A DNA stretch of 17,043 bases from assembly GCA_964592635.1 (NCBI GenBank), contig CAZQFZ010000054.1, positions 1-17,043 of the forward strand. Reading direction: 5' to 3'. The stretch is from VMCP01 sp964592635. Lineage in GTDB: Bacteria; Bacteroidota; Bacteroidia; NS11-12g; UBA955. The translations under genes and the position numbers were made by a program. The first letter of the stretch is position 1. Each line of letters begins with the position of its first letter. This document shows, one piece after another, positions 1 through 7,320 of the stretch. Under the pieces are notes generated by a model that made no database searches, was not told the DNA's origin, and saw only the letters and a program-made list of their open reading frames with translations.

Positions 1-62
1 AAGGCGGCAATAATTACCACCGCTACCATTCCGGAATTTCTAAGTTTTTGTATAACTGCCAT
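1..62 (-). CDS. PpiD/SurA-like peptidyl-prolyl isomerase, N-terminal fragment (runs off left edge)
   Basis: An ATG at 62 on the minus strand opens a frame that stays open to the window edge. It encodes MAVIQKLRNSGMVAVVIIAA. This short basic-polar start, containing RNSG and followed by a hydrophobic stretch, resembles the N-terminus of Bacteroidota membrane-anchored SurA_N/PpiD peptidyl-prolyl isomerases, which usually begin MA(V/L)I.KIR..SG and then a single transmembrane helix. Such proteins are periplasmic folding chaperones for outer-membrane and secreted proteins. Only about 20 codons are visible, so the call rests on this N-terminal signature and not on the catalytic parvulin domain. A well-formed promoter lies just upstream, which supports this being a true gene start separate from the preceding beta-propeller gene. 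Confidence 0.6.
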   Translation of the reverse strand, partial: MAVIQKLRNSGMVAVVIIAA

Positions 63-94
63 ATGTGTATAAAGTCTATTTTTTAAAAGGAAAG

Positions 95-125
95 CAAAAA
101 TAGGTTTTCAGAATTGATATTGCAA
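95..125 (-). promoter_or_regulatory. Bacteroidota-type promoter for the PpiD-like gene
   Basis: On the minus strand a TTG (123-125) is followed after 20 bp by TATTTTTG (95-102), which fits the Bacteroidota consensus TAnnTTTG with a TTG/TTTG -33 element. The -7 box ends 32 bp upstream of the ATG at 62. It lies just past the stop codon of the preceding same-strand gene, so the PpiD-like gene probably has its own transcript. Confidence 0.7.
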
Positions 126-137
126 GGAATCTCAACG

Positions 138-1709
138 CTATTCTATCCAAATATTTTTCTTAAACGCGCGGTTCTTGCGTTTTAAAATTATTGTGTACAA
201 GCCAGAAGACAACGCACTCCGCTTCAAGTAGAATTCTTCGTAATCCAAGATGCCAAATTCAGGTTGCGAAATCGACTGTCTAACTTTCTGAGAAACAATG
301 CTTCTACCATTGCGAATTTCAAAAGTATAACTGCTTTCTCCCGGCATGTTGGTCAAGAAAATAAGTGAATCTGAATCCCCATTCGTATTCACCACCACCG
401 TCGGATCGCTGTTCTTCATCTGCGCTTTTTTACCCTGCCATTCCAACAATTGAATTACCGGTTGCTTAAATTCTTCGTAATACGTGGTAATTGCAGCTTT
501 TCCCCCACCCTTCCAAGTATCGAATCCAATGTAATCGCCATAAAAAGTAGTTGAAGAAACTAAAGCAATGGGTTCATTCGACAAACACGTGTTCTTCAAC
601 GCTTTTTTTTGCTTTAAAACCGAGGTATATATCATTGAAAATCGGCCAGTACTGCTGTTCCGAAAATCATACCAAATCACCCGAGGATATCCCCAATTTT
701 TATCAAAATTCACAAAAGGAAATACCGCTCGCGCTGGATAAATATCGGATTTTTCAAGATTCTCATCGTTTATTTTTAGGGGAGCCGTAAACTTTTTACC
801 CCCATCCGAACTGTAAACATAATAAATAGATTGAGGACCATTTTTTCGTTCCTGAGAACCATAAACCACATAAATTCCTCCTTTTTTGTCTCCACAAATC
901 ATTGGCATCACATTACTCCTGTACCAACCCGGAGTTTTTTCTACATCCCACCCCCCAATCATACTGGCTAAAAAACGGTCTTTCCCCCAAGTGCGACCTC
1001 CGTCTTTGCTCATATCCATCCACAGTGTATCACTTTTTGACCAAACTAAATAAAGTTCTCCCTGATGACCTACCCATAAGCTCGTTCCTTCTGCAGTTCC
1101 ATCGTTATCCGTGGCATCGCCACTTTTATCACTCACCGTAATGGGAGGAGAAAAGCTAGCTCCATCATCCTCCGAAAAAGCAAAACGTATGCGACTGGAG
1201 TCACGCGGGTTGTTGGAGTTATATTTATCAAACTCGGTCCAAGCAACATACACATTTCCTAGAAATTTACTCTTGGGAGTTTGGTCGAATGTAAATGCGG
1301 GTTTGTCTTGCATTTTGCCATTTTTGCCAATGCAAGTGGCATGAAATTCCACTCCGTTGGTACTGCGTTCAAAAACAATACAATCAAACCATTCTGGATG
1401 CTTTTTATTTTCGCGAACGTTCTTGGCTAAATGCGCCAAATAGATAGTTCCTTTTGGAGATATTTTCACCACCGGATCTCCATAAAATCCTTGAGGTGGT
1501 TTGATGTCCACATTTAACCATTGTTTCCCCCCATTTAGAGTATGGTAAACTTGGTTTGTATTAAATGCAACCCAAATATCATCTGGATCATTAGGATGTA
1601 TAGCAATTGTGGGTTCGTTTCCGGGAGTAGGTTCTTCCAAGAAAGAGGATCGAACTTGAGCCCATAAAAAATGGGGGAGCAAAGCACCGATCAGTAGCAG
1701 TCCTTTCAT
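138..1709 (-). CDS. Secreted Asp-box (BNR/sialidase-like) beta-propeller protein with T9SS sorting domain
   Basis: I place the start at the ATG at 1709, giving 523 residues, because it opens a clean signal peptide (MKGLLLIGALLPHFLWAQ). The longer frame would overlap trxB and put residues in front of that signal. At least five Asp-box-like motifs follow the S-x-D-x-G-x-x-F/W pattern, at about residues 57-64, 116-122, 179-186, 234-241 and 300-307, as in sialidase-fold beta-propellers. The last 60 or so residues (GRSIVSQKV, then SSGLYTIIL and a final basic strand, KKNIWIE) match a T9SS type-A C-terminal sorting domain, so the protein is probably exported and anchored or released at the cell surface. 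I could not identify the sialidase arginine triad, so the enzymatic activity is unknown and the propeller may be a binding or structural module. It lies 28 bp downstream of trxB but has its own possible -7 box. Confidence 0.85.
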   Translation of the reverse strand: MKGLLLIGALLPHFLWAQVRSSFLEEPTPGNEPTIAIHPNDPDDIWVAFNTNQVYHTLNGGKQWLNVDIKPPQGFYGDPVVKISPKGTIYLAHLAKNVRENKKHPEWFDCIVFERSTNGVEFHATCIGKNGKMQDKPAFTFDQTPKSKFLGNVYVAWTEFDKYNSNNPRDSSRIRFAFSEDDGASFSPPITVSDKSGDATDNDGTAEGTSLWVGHQGELYLVWSKSDTLWMDMSKDGGRTWGKDRFLASMIGGWDVEKTPGWYRSNVMPMICGDKKGGIYVVYGSQERKNGPQSIYYVYSSDGGKKFTAPLKINDENLEKSDIYPARAVFPFVNFDKNWGYPRVIWYDFRNSSTGRFSMIYTSVLKQKKALKNTCLSNEPIALVSSTTFYGDYIGFDTWKGGGKAAITTYYEEFKQPVIQLLEWQGKKAQMKNSDPTVVVNTNGDSDSLIFLTNMPGESSYTFEIRNGRSIVSQKVRQSISQPEFGILDYEEFYLKRSALSSGLYTIILKRKNRAFKKNIWIE

Positions 1710-1713
1710 CCCC

Positions 1714-1721
1714 CAAAAATA
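1714..1721 (-). promoter_or_regulatory. Possible -7 box immediately before the beta-propeller gene
   Basis: TATTTTTG on the minus strand matches TAnnTTTG and ends only 4 bp upstream of the ATG at 1709. If used, transcription would begin at or very near the A of the start codon, giving a leaderless mRNA. No convincing -33 element is seen, so the gene may instead be read through from trxB. Confidence 0.4.
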
Positions 1722-1737
1722 TAAAAACAGAATGTAT

Positions 1738-2673
1738 TTAAACAGATTTTTTCGCTGATAACCAACGTTCTGCATCCAAAGCAGCCATGCAGCCACTACC
1801 AGCAGCGGTTACCGCTTGACGGTAAATTTTATCCTGAGCATCACCCGCACAGAAAACACCCTCCACATTGGTACGAGAACTACCTTTTTCAGTGATAATG
1901 TACCCTTGCTCGTCCATTTCAATAAATGGCTTGAAGATATCGGTATTGGGTTGATGTCCGATGGCAACAAAGAAACCTTTGATCGGAATTTCGCGCATAT
2001 CGCCCGTTTTGTTATTCTTCACACGAACGGCCTCAACCGCCTTATCGCCCAAAACTTCATCGGTTTCCGAATTGAATAAAACCTCAATATTGGGAGTATT
2101 CATCACACGGTGTTGCATGGCTTTGGAAGCACGAAACTCGTCTTTTCGTACAATCATGTACACCTTACTACAAATTTTAGCGAGATAAGACGCCTCTTCG
2201 CATGCCGTGTCACCAGCGCCTACAATAGCCACATCGCTTCCGCGATAAAAGAAGCCATCACAAACCGCGCATGCACTTACACCGCTACCGTTCAAGCGTT
2301 GCTCCGACGGCAAATTCAACCATTTCGCAGATGCACCGGTAGATATAATAACAGCTTCTGCTTCGATTTCATGCGAGCCATCTACTATTACTTTTTGAGG
2401 TCCACCCTGCTTGAATTCTACTGAAGTTACCATCCCAAAACGTACATCCGCACCTAAACGCACCGCTTGAGCTTTGAAATTCTCCATCATTTCAGGCCCC
2501 ATTATTCCATCAGGAAATCCGGGATAATTTTCCACATCGGTGGTGATTGTTAATTGTCCACCAGGTTGTAATCCTTCATAAACAACGGGTTTCATATCGG
2601 CGCGAGCCGCATAAATTGCTGCAGTGTAACCCGCTGGTCCACTACCAATAATCAAACACTCTACTTTTTCCAT
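1738..2673 (-). CDS. trxB: Thioredoxin-disulfide reductase
   Basis: This 311-residue protein has the usual length of low-molecular-weight bacterial thioredoxin reductase, the cytosolic flavoenzyme that passes electrons from NADPH to thioredoxin. The FAD dinucleotide motif GSGPAG is at residues 11-16. The redox-active pair is C135 and C138 in CAVCD. The NADPH-binding loop is VGAGDTA at 151-157, followed by VRKDEFRASK, the counterpart of the HRRDxFRA segment that contacts the 2'-phosphate. The C-terminal FAD motif GDAQDKIYRQAVTAAGSG is at about 277-294. All key residues are present. The ATG start follows a TAnnTTTG box by 13 bp. The thioredoxin it serves is not in the window, but the PrxQ-type peroxidase Bcp encoded at 9979 is the sort of enzyme that draws on this pathway. 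Confidence 0.97.
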   Translation of the reverse strand: MEKVECLIIGSGPAGYTAAIYAARADMKPVVYEGLQPGGQLTITTDVENYPGFPDGIMGPEMMENFKAQAVRLGADVRFGMVTSVEFKQGGPQKVIVDGSHEIEAEAVIISTGASAKWLNLPSEQRLNGSGVSACAVCDGFFYRGSDVAIVGAGDTACEEASYLAKICSKVYMIVRKDEFRASKAMQHRVMNTPNIEVLFNSETDEVLGDKAVEAVRVKNNKTGDMREIPIKGFFVAIGHQPNTDIFKPFIEMDEQGYIITEKGSSRTNVEGVFCAGDAQDKIYRQAVTAAGSGCMAALDAERWLSAKKSV

Positions 2674-2686
2674 ATCTATATTGCTA

Positions 2687-2694
2687 CAAAATTA
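2687..2694 (-). promoter_or_regulatory. -7 promoter box of trxB
   Basis: TAATTTTG on the minus strand fits TAnnTTTG and lies 13 bp upstream of the trxB ATG. No clear TTG/TTTG is found at the expected -33 distance, so only the -7 element is annotated. Confidence 0.55.
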
Positions 2695-2863
2695 AGAGAG
2701 TCTACTTATGGGATGCGTGATTTTAAGCACTTAACAACCATGGTTCAGCGGAATCTTTATTACAGTTCAGCAGAAATACTGAAAACTGCAATTCCTGATG
2801 GTTCTTTTTTGTCCCAAAAATAGACTCTAATGTTATATTCTTTTTACTTGCAGAAATTACTTA

Positions 2864-5029
2864 TTACGACAATGTCAATAATTCTCTGTATTTAGGTAGC
2901 GTCCAATCTGAATCGTCGCACAAACGTTCGATTTCATCGCTTACCACGCGTAACTCTTCGAAAATCGGACGAATTACATTATTAAATGCCACCGCTCTTT
3001 CATGAGCTTCAGCCAATCCTAACGCTTTTTCGTTTTCTTCGTTCAACTTCTTGTTCAAATGGTGCGCTTGATTGATCAAGTTACTCAGTTCAGTTAACAA
3101 TTCGATTTGAGCAGAAACCGATGATTTATCAATACCCACCGACAACAAATTCTTAACGTTTTCTGAAATGCGCGCCTGATAGCGAACAGCCGATGGAATC
3201 ACAAAGTTCTGAATCATTTCGCTCAACACTTTCATTTCCAATTCCAAACTCAACACAAATGTTTCGTAACGAATTTCTGTGCGGGCTTCCAATTCTTTGT
3301 GTGAGAAAATTCCGTGTTTGGTGAATAAATCCACGCTTTCAGGCGACATATAAGCAGCCAACGCTTCAGCAGAGTTTTTCACATTATTCAAACCACGACG
3401 AGCTGCTTCTTCCACCCATTCTTGAGAATATCCGTTCCCTCCGAAAATAATGCGCTTGGCACTAATCAAGTCTTCTCTCAAAATTCCTTCAATGATATCC
3501 TCTTTTGTTTTGCTTGGATTTGCAGCTATACTGGAATCTACACGTTTCTTAAACTCCACCAATTGATTAGCAACAATGGCATTCAAAACCACCATCGCTG
3601 AACTGCAATTATCAGAACTACCTACCGCACGGAATTCGAACTTGTTACCCGTAAACGCAAATGGTGAAGTTCTGTTTCTGTCAGTATTATCCAACAAAAT
3701 CTCAGGAATACTTTGAATATTGATACTGCTTCGGCTTTCTTTTGTTTCGGGGGATGTACTATCTGCTTCAAAATCATTCAACACATCTTCCAACTTATCA
3801 CCTACGAAAACACTCATGATCGCTGGAGGTGCTTCATTGGCTCCCAAACGATGATCGTTCCCTGCCGTAGCGATACTGGCTCTTAACAAATCTGCATGAT
3901 CGTGAACTGCTTTAATTACATTGATAAAGAACGTTAAGAACTGTAAATTCTGCTCAGGAGAATTTCCGGGCGACAATAAATTCACCCCGGTATTGGTAAT
4001 CAAACTCCAGTTGTTGTGTTTACCAGATCCATTGATTCCCTTGTAAGGTTTCTCGTGCAACAACACCCTGAATCCATGTTCGGTTGCTACCGCTTCCATC
4101 ACATCCATCAATAAGGTGTTATGGTCAACGGCTAAGTTCAACGATTCGAATTGAGGTGCACATTCAAACTGGCCTGGAGCTACTTCGTTGTGACGAGTTC
4201 TTAAAGGAATTCCCAAACGATGAGCGCGTTGCTCAAAATCATTCATAAATGCCTGAACATTGGTAGGAATGGCGCCGAAATAATGATCTTCCATTTGCTG
4301 ACCCTTTGCAGGCATATGACCAATTAAGGTACGACCGGTGTACATAAGGTCCGGACGTTGATGGAACAAATCTTCTTTTACCAAGAAATATTCTTGTTCC
4401 ACTCCTAAGGAAACCGAACAGTCGGTTACGTTAGTGTCGAAATACTGACAAACATCAGTAGCTGCTTTACGAACAAACGCCAGAGTTTTCAACAAAGGAG
4501 CTTTATAGTCTAATGCTTCACCTGTATAAGAAACAAAGATGGTGGGAATACACAAAGTTCTTACACCGCCTTTTTCGATAATAAATGCGGGAGAACTTGG
4601 ATCCCAAGCTGTGTAACCACGAGCTTCAAATGTATTTCGGATTCCGCCGTTGGGGAAAGAACTCGCATCGGGTTCTTGTTGAACCAAAGCTTTTCCACTA
4701 AAAACTTCTATTCCACTATCAATGCCCGTTGGCTCAAAAAAGCTATCGTGCTTTTCAGCAGTTGTGCCACGCAATGGTTGAAACCAGTGTGTGTAATGGG
4801 TTGCTCCCATGTCCATTGCCCACTGTTTCATCGCTTTTGCTACTTCATCTGAAATGCTTCTGTCGATGGCATGTCCTTCGTTTACAGCTTTTGCAATCTC
4901 GTTGATTGCGGCATCAGTTAAGTAGCCCTTCTGCGCTCTTGGACCAAAAACAAATTCGCCGTAATAAGATGAAATTGGTTGGTGATTCAAATCTGCACCA
5001 TTCGGAAGTTGTGTATTTGTGTGGTTCAT
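2864..5029 (-). CDS. glnN: Glutamine synthetase type III (GSIII, GlnN family)
   Basis: The enzyme makes glutamine from glutamate, ammonia and ATP. The protein of 721 residues has the size typical of GSIII (about 700-730), far larger than GSI or GSII. Visible signatures are the GSIII N-terminal motif THYTHWFQPLRGTTAEKHDSF (about 78-98), the metal-ligand segment EQEYFLV (211-217), NEVAPGQFE (281-289), the catalytic loop KPYKGINGSGKHNNWSL (327-343), GNDHRLGANEAPPAI (390-404) and an arginine-rich active-site segment NRTSPFAFTGNKFEFR. The C-terminal 150 residues are Glu/Lys-rich and helical, as in the family. I use the ATG at 5029 and not the in-frame TTG at 5050, because that TTG lies inside the predicted -7 box and would not be transcribed as a codon. 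The gene is divergent from kup. No GlnK/PII or regulator gene is adjacent. Confidence 0.96.
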   Translation of the reverse strand: MNHTNTQLPNGADLNHQPISSYYGEFVFGPRAQKGYLTDAAINEIAKAVNEGHAIDRSISDEVAKAMKQWAMDMGATHYTHWFQPLRGTTAEKHDSFFEPTGIDSGIEVFSGKALVQQEPDASSFPNGGIRNTFEARGYTAWDPSSPAFIIEKGGVRTLCIPTIFVSYTGEALDYKAPLLKTLAFVRKAATDVCQYFDTNVTDCSVSLGVEQEYFLVKEDLFHQRPDLMYTGRTLIGHMPAKGQQMEDHYFGAIPTNVQAFMNDFEQRAHRLGIPLRTRHNEVAPGQFECAPQFESLNLAVDHNTLLMDVMEAVATEHGFRVLLHEKPYKGINGSGKHNNWSLITNTGVNLLSPGNSPEQNLQFLTFFINVIKAVHDHADLLRASIATAGNDHRLGANEAPPAIMSVFVGDKLEDVLNDFEADSTSPETKESRSSINIQSIPEILLDNTDRNRTSPFAFTGNKFEFRAVGSSDNCSSAMVVLNAIVANQLVEFKKRVDSSIAANPSKTKEDIIEGILREDLISAKRIIFGGNGYSQEWVEEAARRGLNNVKNSAEALAAYMSPESVDLFTKHGIFSHKELEARTEIRYETFVLSLELEMKVLSEMIQNFVIPSAVRYQARISENVKNLLSVGIDKSSVSAQIELLTELSNLINQAHHLNKKLNEENEKALGLAEAHERAVAFNNVIRPIFEELRVVSDEIERLCDDSDWTLPKYRELLTLS

Positions 5030-5047
5030 TGTGTGTGAAATGTGCTG

Positions 5048-5055
5048 CAAAGTTA
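5048..5055 (-). promoter_or_regulatory. -7 promoter box of the type III glutamine synthetase gene
   Basis: TAACTTTG on the minus strand is an exact TAnnTTTG match and ends 18 bp upstream of the ATG at 5029. It contains the upstream in-frame TTG triplet, so it decides the start codon in favour of 5029. The -33 region has no clear TTG at the expected spacing. Confidence 0.6.
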
Positions 5056-5252
5056 CTCACAATTTATTGGCTGACCATGTTTTTTGTTGATTTATATTCA
5101 TAAGAATTCAACAATTGTCAAAAATACACTTACTCAGTAAACACTGGGCGTTTTACATTGTCTATCATTTTTAAGTCGATTTGTAAATATATAATCCACA
5201 TTTATCCCCAAATTCCATTTATACCCCTTAAATTCGCCTGCTCTTTTAAATT

Positions 5253-7214
5253 ATGGGACATACCCGAATCGACAAATTCACCCCCGCAGGTTTATTAATT
5301 ACGCTGGGGATCATTTACGGTGATATTGGTACTTCACCGTTGTATGTAATGAACGCTATTATGGGCAACAAGCCCATCTCTGAAGTACTCATTCTCGGTG
5401 GAATTAGTGCTGTCTTTTGGACCTTAACCATCCAAACCACGTTAAAGTATGTGATTTTAACCCTGCAAGCCGACAATAAAGGCGAGGGTGGAATTTTCTC
5501 ACTCTATAGTTTATTACGAAGAAGATTTCCCTACCTCATGATAGGCACCATGGTAGGTGGAGCTATGTTATTGGCCGATGGTATCATCACGCCCCCTATT
5601 TCTGTTTCGTCTGCTATAGAAGGGTTGAGAAATATCAATCCAACTAACGGCTACAAAGTGGATTGGAGCCACCTAGAAACGGTGCCCATTGTAATTACCA
5701 TTCTGATTGTAGTGTTCTTGTTTCAACGTGCAGGAACCAATGCGGTAGGACGTTTCTTTGGTCCTGTTATGCTCGTTTGGTTTAGTATGCTTGCCGTTTT
5801 GGGTGTGGCACAAATTGTTCACCATCCTGAAGTACTCAGAGCATTGAATCCTATTTGGGTTTACCGATTTTTAACCTCGGGTCCCGAAGCATTAATGCTA
5901 CTAGGTGCGGTATTTTTGTGCACAACCGGAGCTGAAGCACTTTATAGCGACCTAGGACACTGCGGAAAACAGAACATTCGTATATCTTGGATTTTTGTAA
6001 AAATCACCTTGTTATTGAACTACTTTGGACAAGGAGCTTGGCTCATGAATCATATCGATACGCCTCTCGATGGAGCTAGAACTTTTTATGCCATCATGCC
6101 AGATTGGTTCCTTCCATTTGGAATCTCAATTGCTACCATGGCGGCAATCATTGCTTCTCAAGCATTGATCACCGGTTCGTACACATTGGTGTCTGAAGCC
6201 ATTCGTTTGCACTTTATGCCTAAGTTTACGGTAAAATTCCCTAGTACCGTAAAAGGTCAAATTTACATACCCGCTGTCAATACAGCATTATTAGCCGGAT
6301 GTATTGCTATTGTGTTGATTTTTCACGAATCCGAAGCCATGGAAGCAGCCTACGGCCTAGCCATTACTGTTACTATGTTGATGACCAGCATTCTGCTGTA
6401 CTATTATTTGAGAATGAAACGATGGAATCCTATTCTTACTTGGATAATCATGTTGGTATTCTTCATCGTAGAATCTACTTTCCTTTGGGCCAATTTGGCT
6501 AAATTCATGGAAGGTGGTTTTGTTACATTATTCATTGGTATTGCCATTATCGGTGTAATGTACCTCAGCTTCAGAAGCGGTCAAATCAAAACCCAAATGG
6601 TGGTAACGGAAAAATTAAGTTCCTGCCGCACCAAATTGAGAAGTTTGAGCCAAGATACTACCCTGCCCAAATTTGCTACCCACCTAATTTACTTGAGTAA
6701 AGCCAATATGGATGATGAAGTGGAATCCACCATTCTTTACTCCATCCTGCAAAAACGTCCCAAAAGAGCCGACTTCTACTGGTTTATCAATGTAGATGTA
6801 ACCGATGAGCCTTATACCATGGAATATAAGGTGAACGTAATCGAAAAAAACGATATTTATAAAGTGCGCTTTCGTTTGGGATTCCGGGTTCAACCTAAAA
6901 TTAGCCTGTATCTCAAAAAAGTAATTCAAGAAATGTTGGCCAACGGTGAAATTGATTTGGATCCTTATTACCACGGATTCTCGGATAAAACTGCAATTGG
7001 CGATTTCCGTTTCGTATTAGTGGAAGAAGAAATATCCGCTGAAAACGAAATGCCCATCCTCGACCATTTTATCATGGACGGTTACGGTTACCTCAAATTA
7101 CTGGCCGGAACCCCTGAAAAGTGGTTTGGACTCGATGGTAGCGTGGTTACCAAAGAATTGGTGCCCGTGGTTATTGCCCCTGCAACTGAAATTAAACTTA
7201 ATCGGGTAAAATAA
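5253..7214 (+). CDS. kup: Kup-family potassium uptake protein
   Basis: This is an inner-membrane, proton-coupled K+ importer of the KUP/HAK/KT family. The 653 residues compare with about 620-650 for bacterial members. The family signature GDIGTSPLY is at residues 23-31, preceded by the first hydrophobic helix. Further hydrophobic segments continue to about residue 450, consistent with the usual twelve-helix core. They include GGIFSLYSLLRRRFP in the first cytoplasmic loop, ADGIITPPISVSSAIEG and TTGAEALYSDLGH, which are characteristic Kup motifs. The last 190 or so residues are the hydrophilic cytosolic C-terminal domain. The gene starts at an ATG 223 bp from the divergent glutamine synthetase start. 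A weak -7-like TAAATTCG is at 5229-5236. Nothing appears truncated. Confidence 0.96.
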   Translation: MGHTRIDKFTPAGLLITLGIIYGDIGTSPLYVMNAIMGNKPISEVLILGGISAVFWTLTIQTTLKYVILTLQADNKGEGGIFSLYSLLRRRFPYLMIGTMVGGAMLLADGIITPPISVSSAIEGLRNINPTNGYKVDWSHLETVPIVITILIVVFLFQRAGTNAVGRFFGPVMLVWFSMLAVLGVAQIVHHPEVLRALNPIWVYRFLTSGPEALMLLGAVFLCTTGAEALYSDLGHCGKQNIRISWIFVKITLLLNYFGQGAWLMNHIDTPLDGARTFYAIMPDWFLPFGISIATMAAIIASQALITGSYTLVSEAIRLHFMPKFTVKFPSTVKGQIYIPAVNTALLAGCIAIVLIFHESEAMEAAYGLAITVTMLMTSILLYYYLRMKRWNPILTWIIMLVFFIVESTFLWANLAKFMEGGFVTLFIGIAIIGVMYLSFRSGQIKTQMVVTEKLSSCRTKLRSLSQDTTLPKFATHLIYLSKANMDDEVESTILYSILQKRPKRADFYWFINVDVTDEPYTMEYKVNVIEKNDIYKVRFRLGFRVQPKISLYLKKVIQEMLANGEIDLDPYYHGFSDKTAIGDFRFVLVEEEISAENEMPILDHFIMDGYGYLKLLAGTPEKWFGLDGSVVTKELVPVVIAPATEIKLNRVK

Positions 7215-7320
7215 TTTTTATTCATTCCGAACACTTCATTTTTTTCCATCAGAAACATATTCATTCACCTACAATTCATTGACTTATATTCCGATATTGA
7301 TATTAACTAAGCTCAAATCC

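Noticed and set aside
138..1709. Calling the Asp-box protein an active sialidase
   Set aside because: Asp boxes are visible, but the arginine triad and the Tyr/Glu pair of true sialidases could not be identified. Asp boxes also occur in many non-sialidase propellers.
2744..2777. Short direct repeat TTCAGC(G/A)GAA and an imperfect CAGTT...AACTG hairpin downstream of the glutamine synthetase gene
   Set aside because: The stem is imperfect and there is no clear U-tract on the minus strand, so a terminator cannot be supported. The repeat is too short to stand out.
5130..5140. Palindrome TTACTCAGTAA between the glutamine synthetase gene and kup as a regulator site
   Set aside because: A single 5-1-5 palindrome in AT-rich DNA is expected by chance, and no second copy or adjacent regulator gene supports it.
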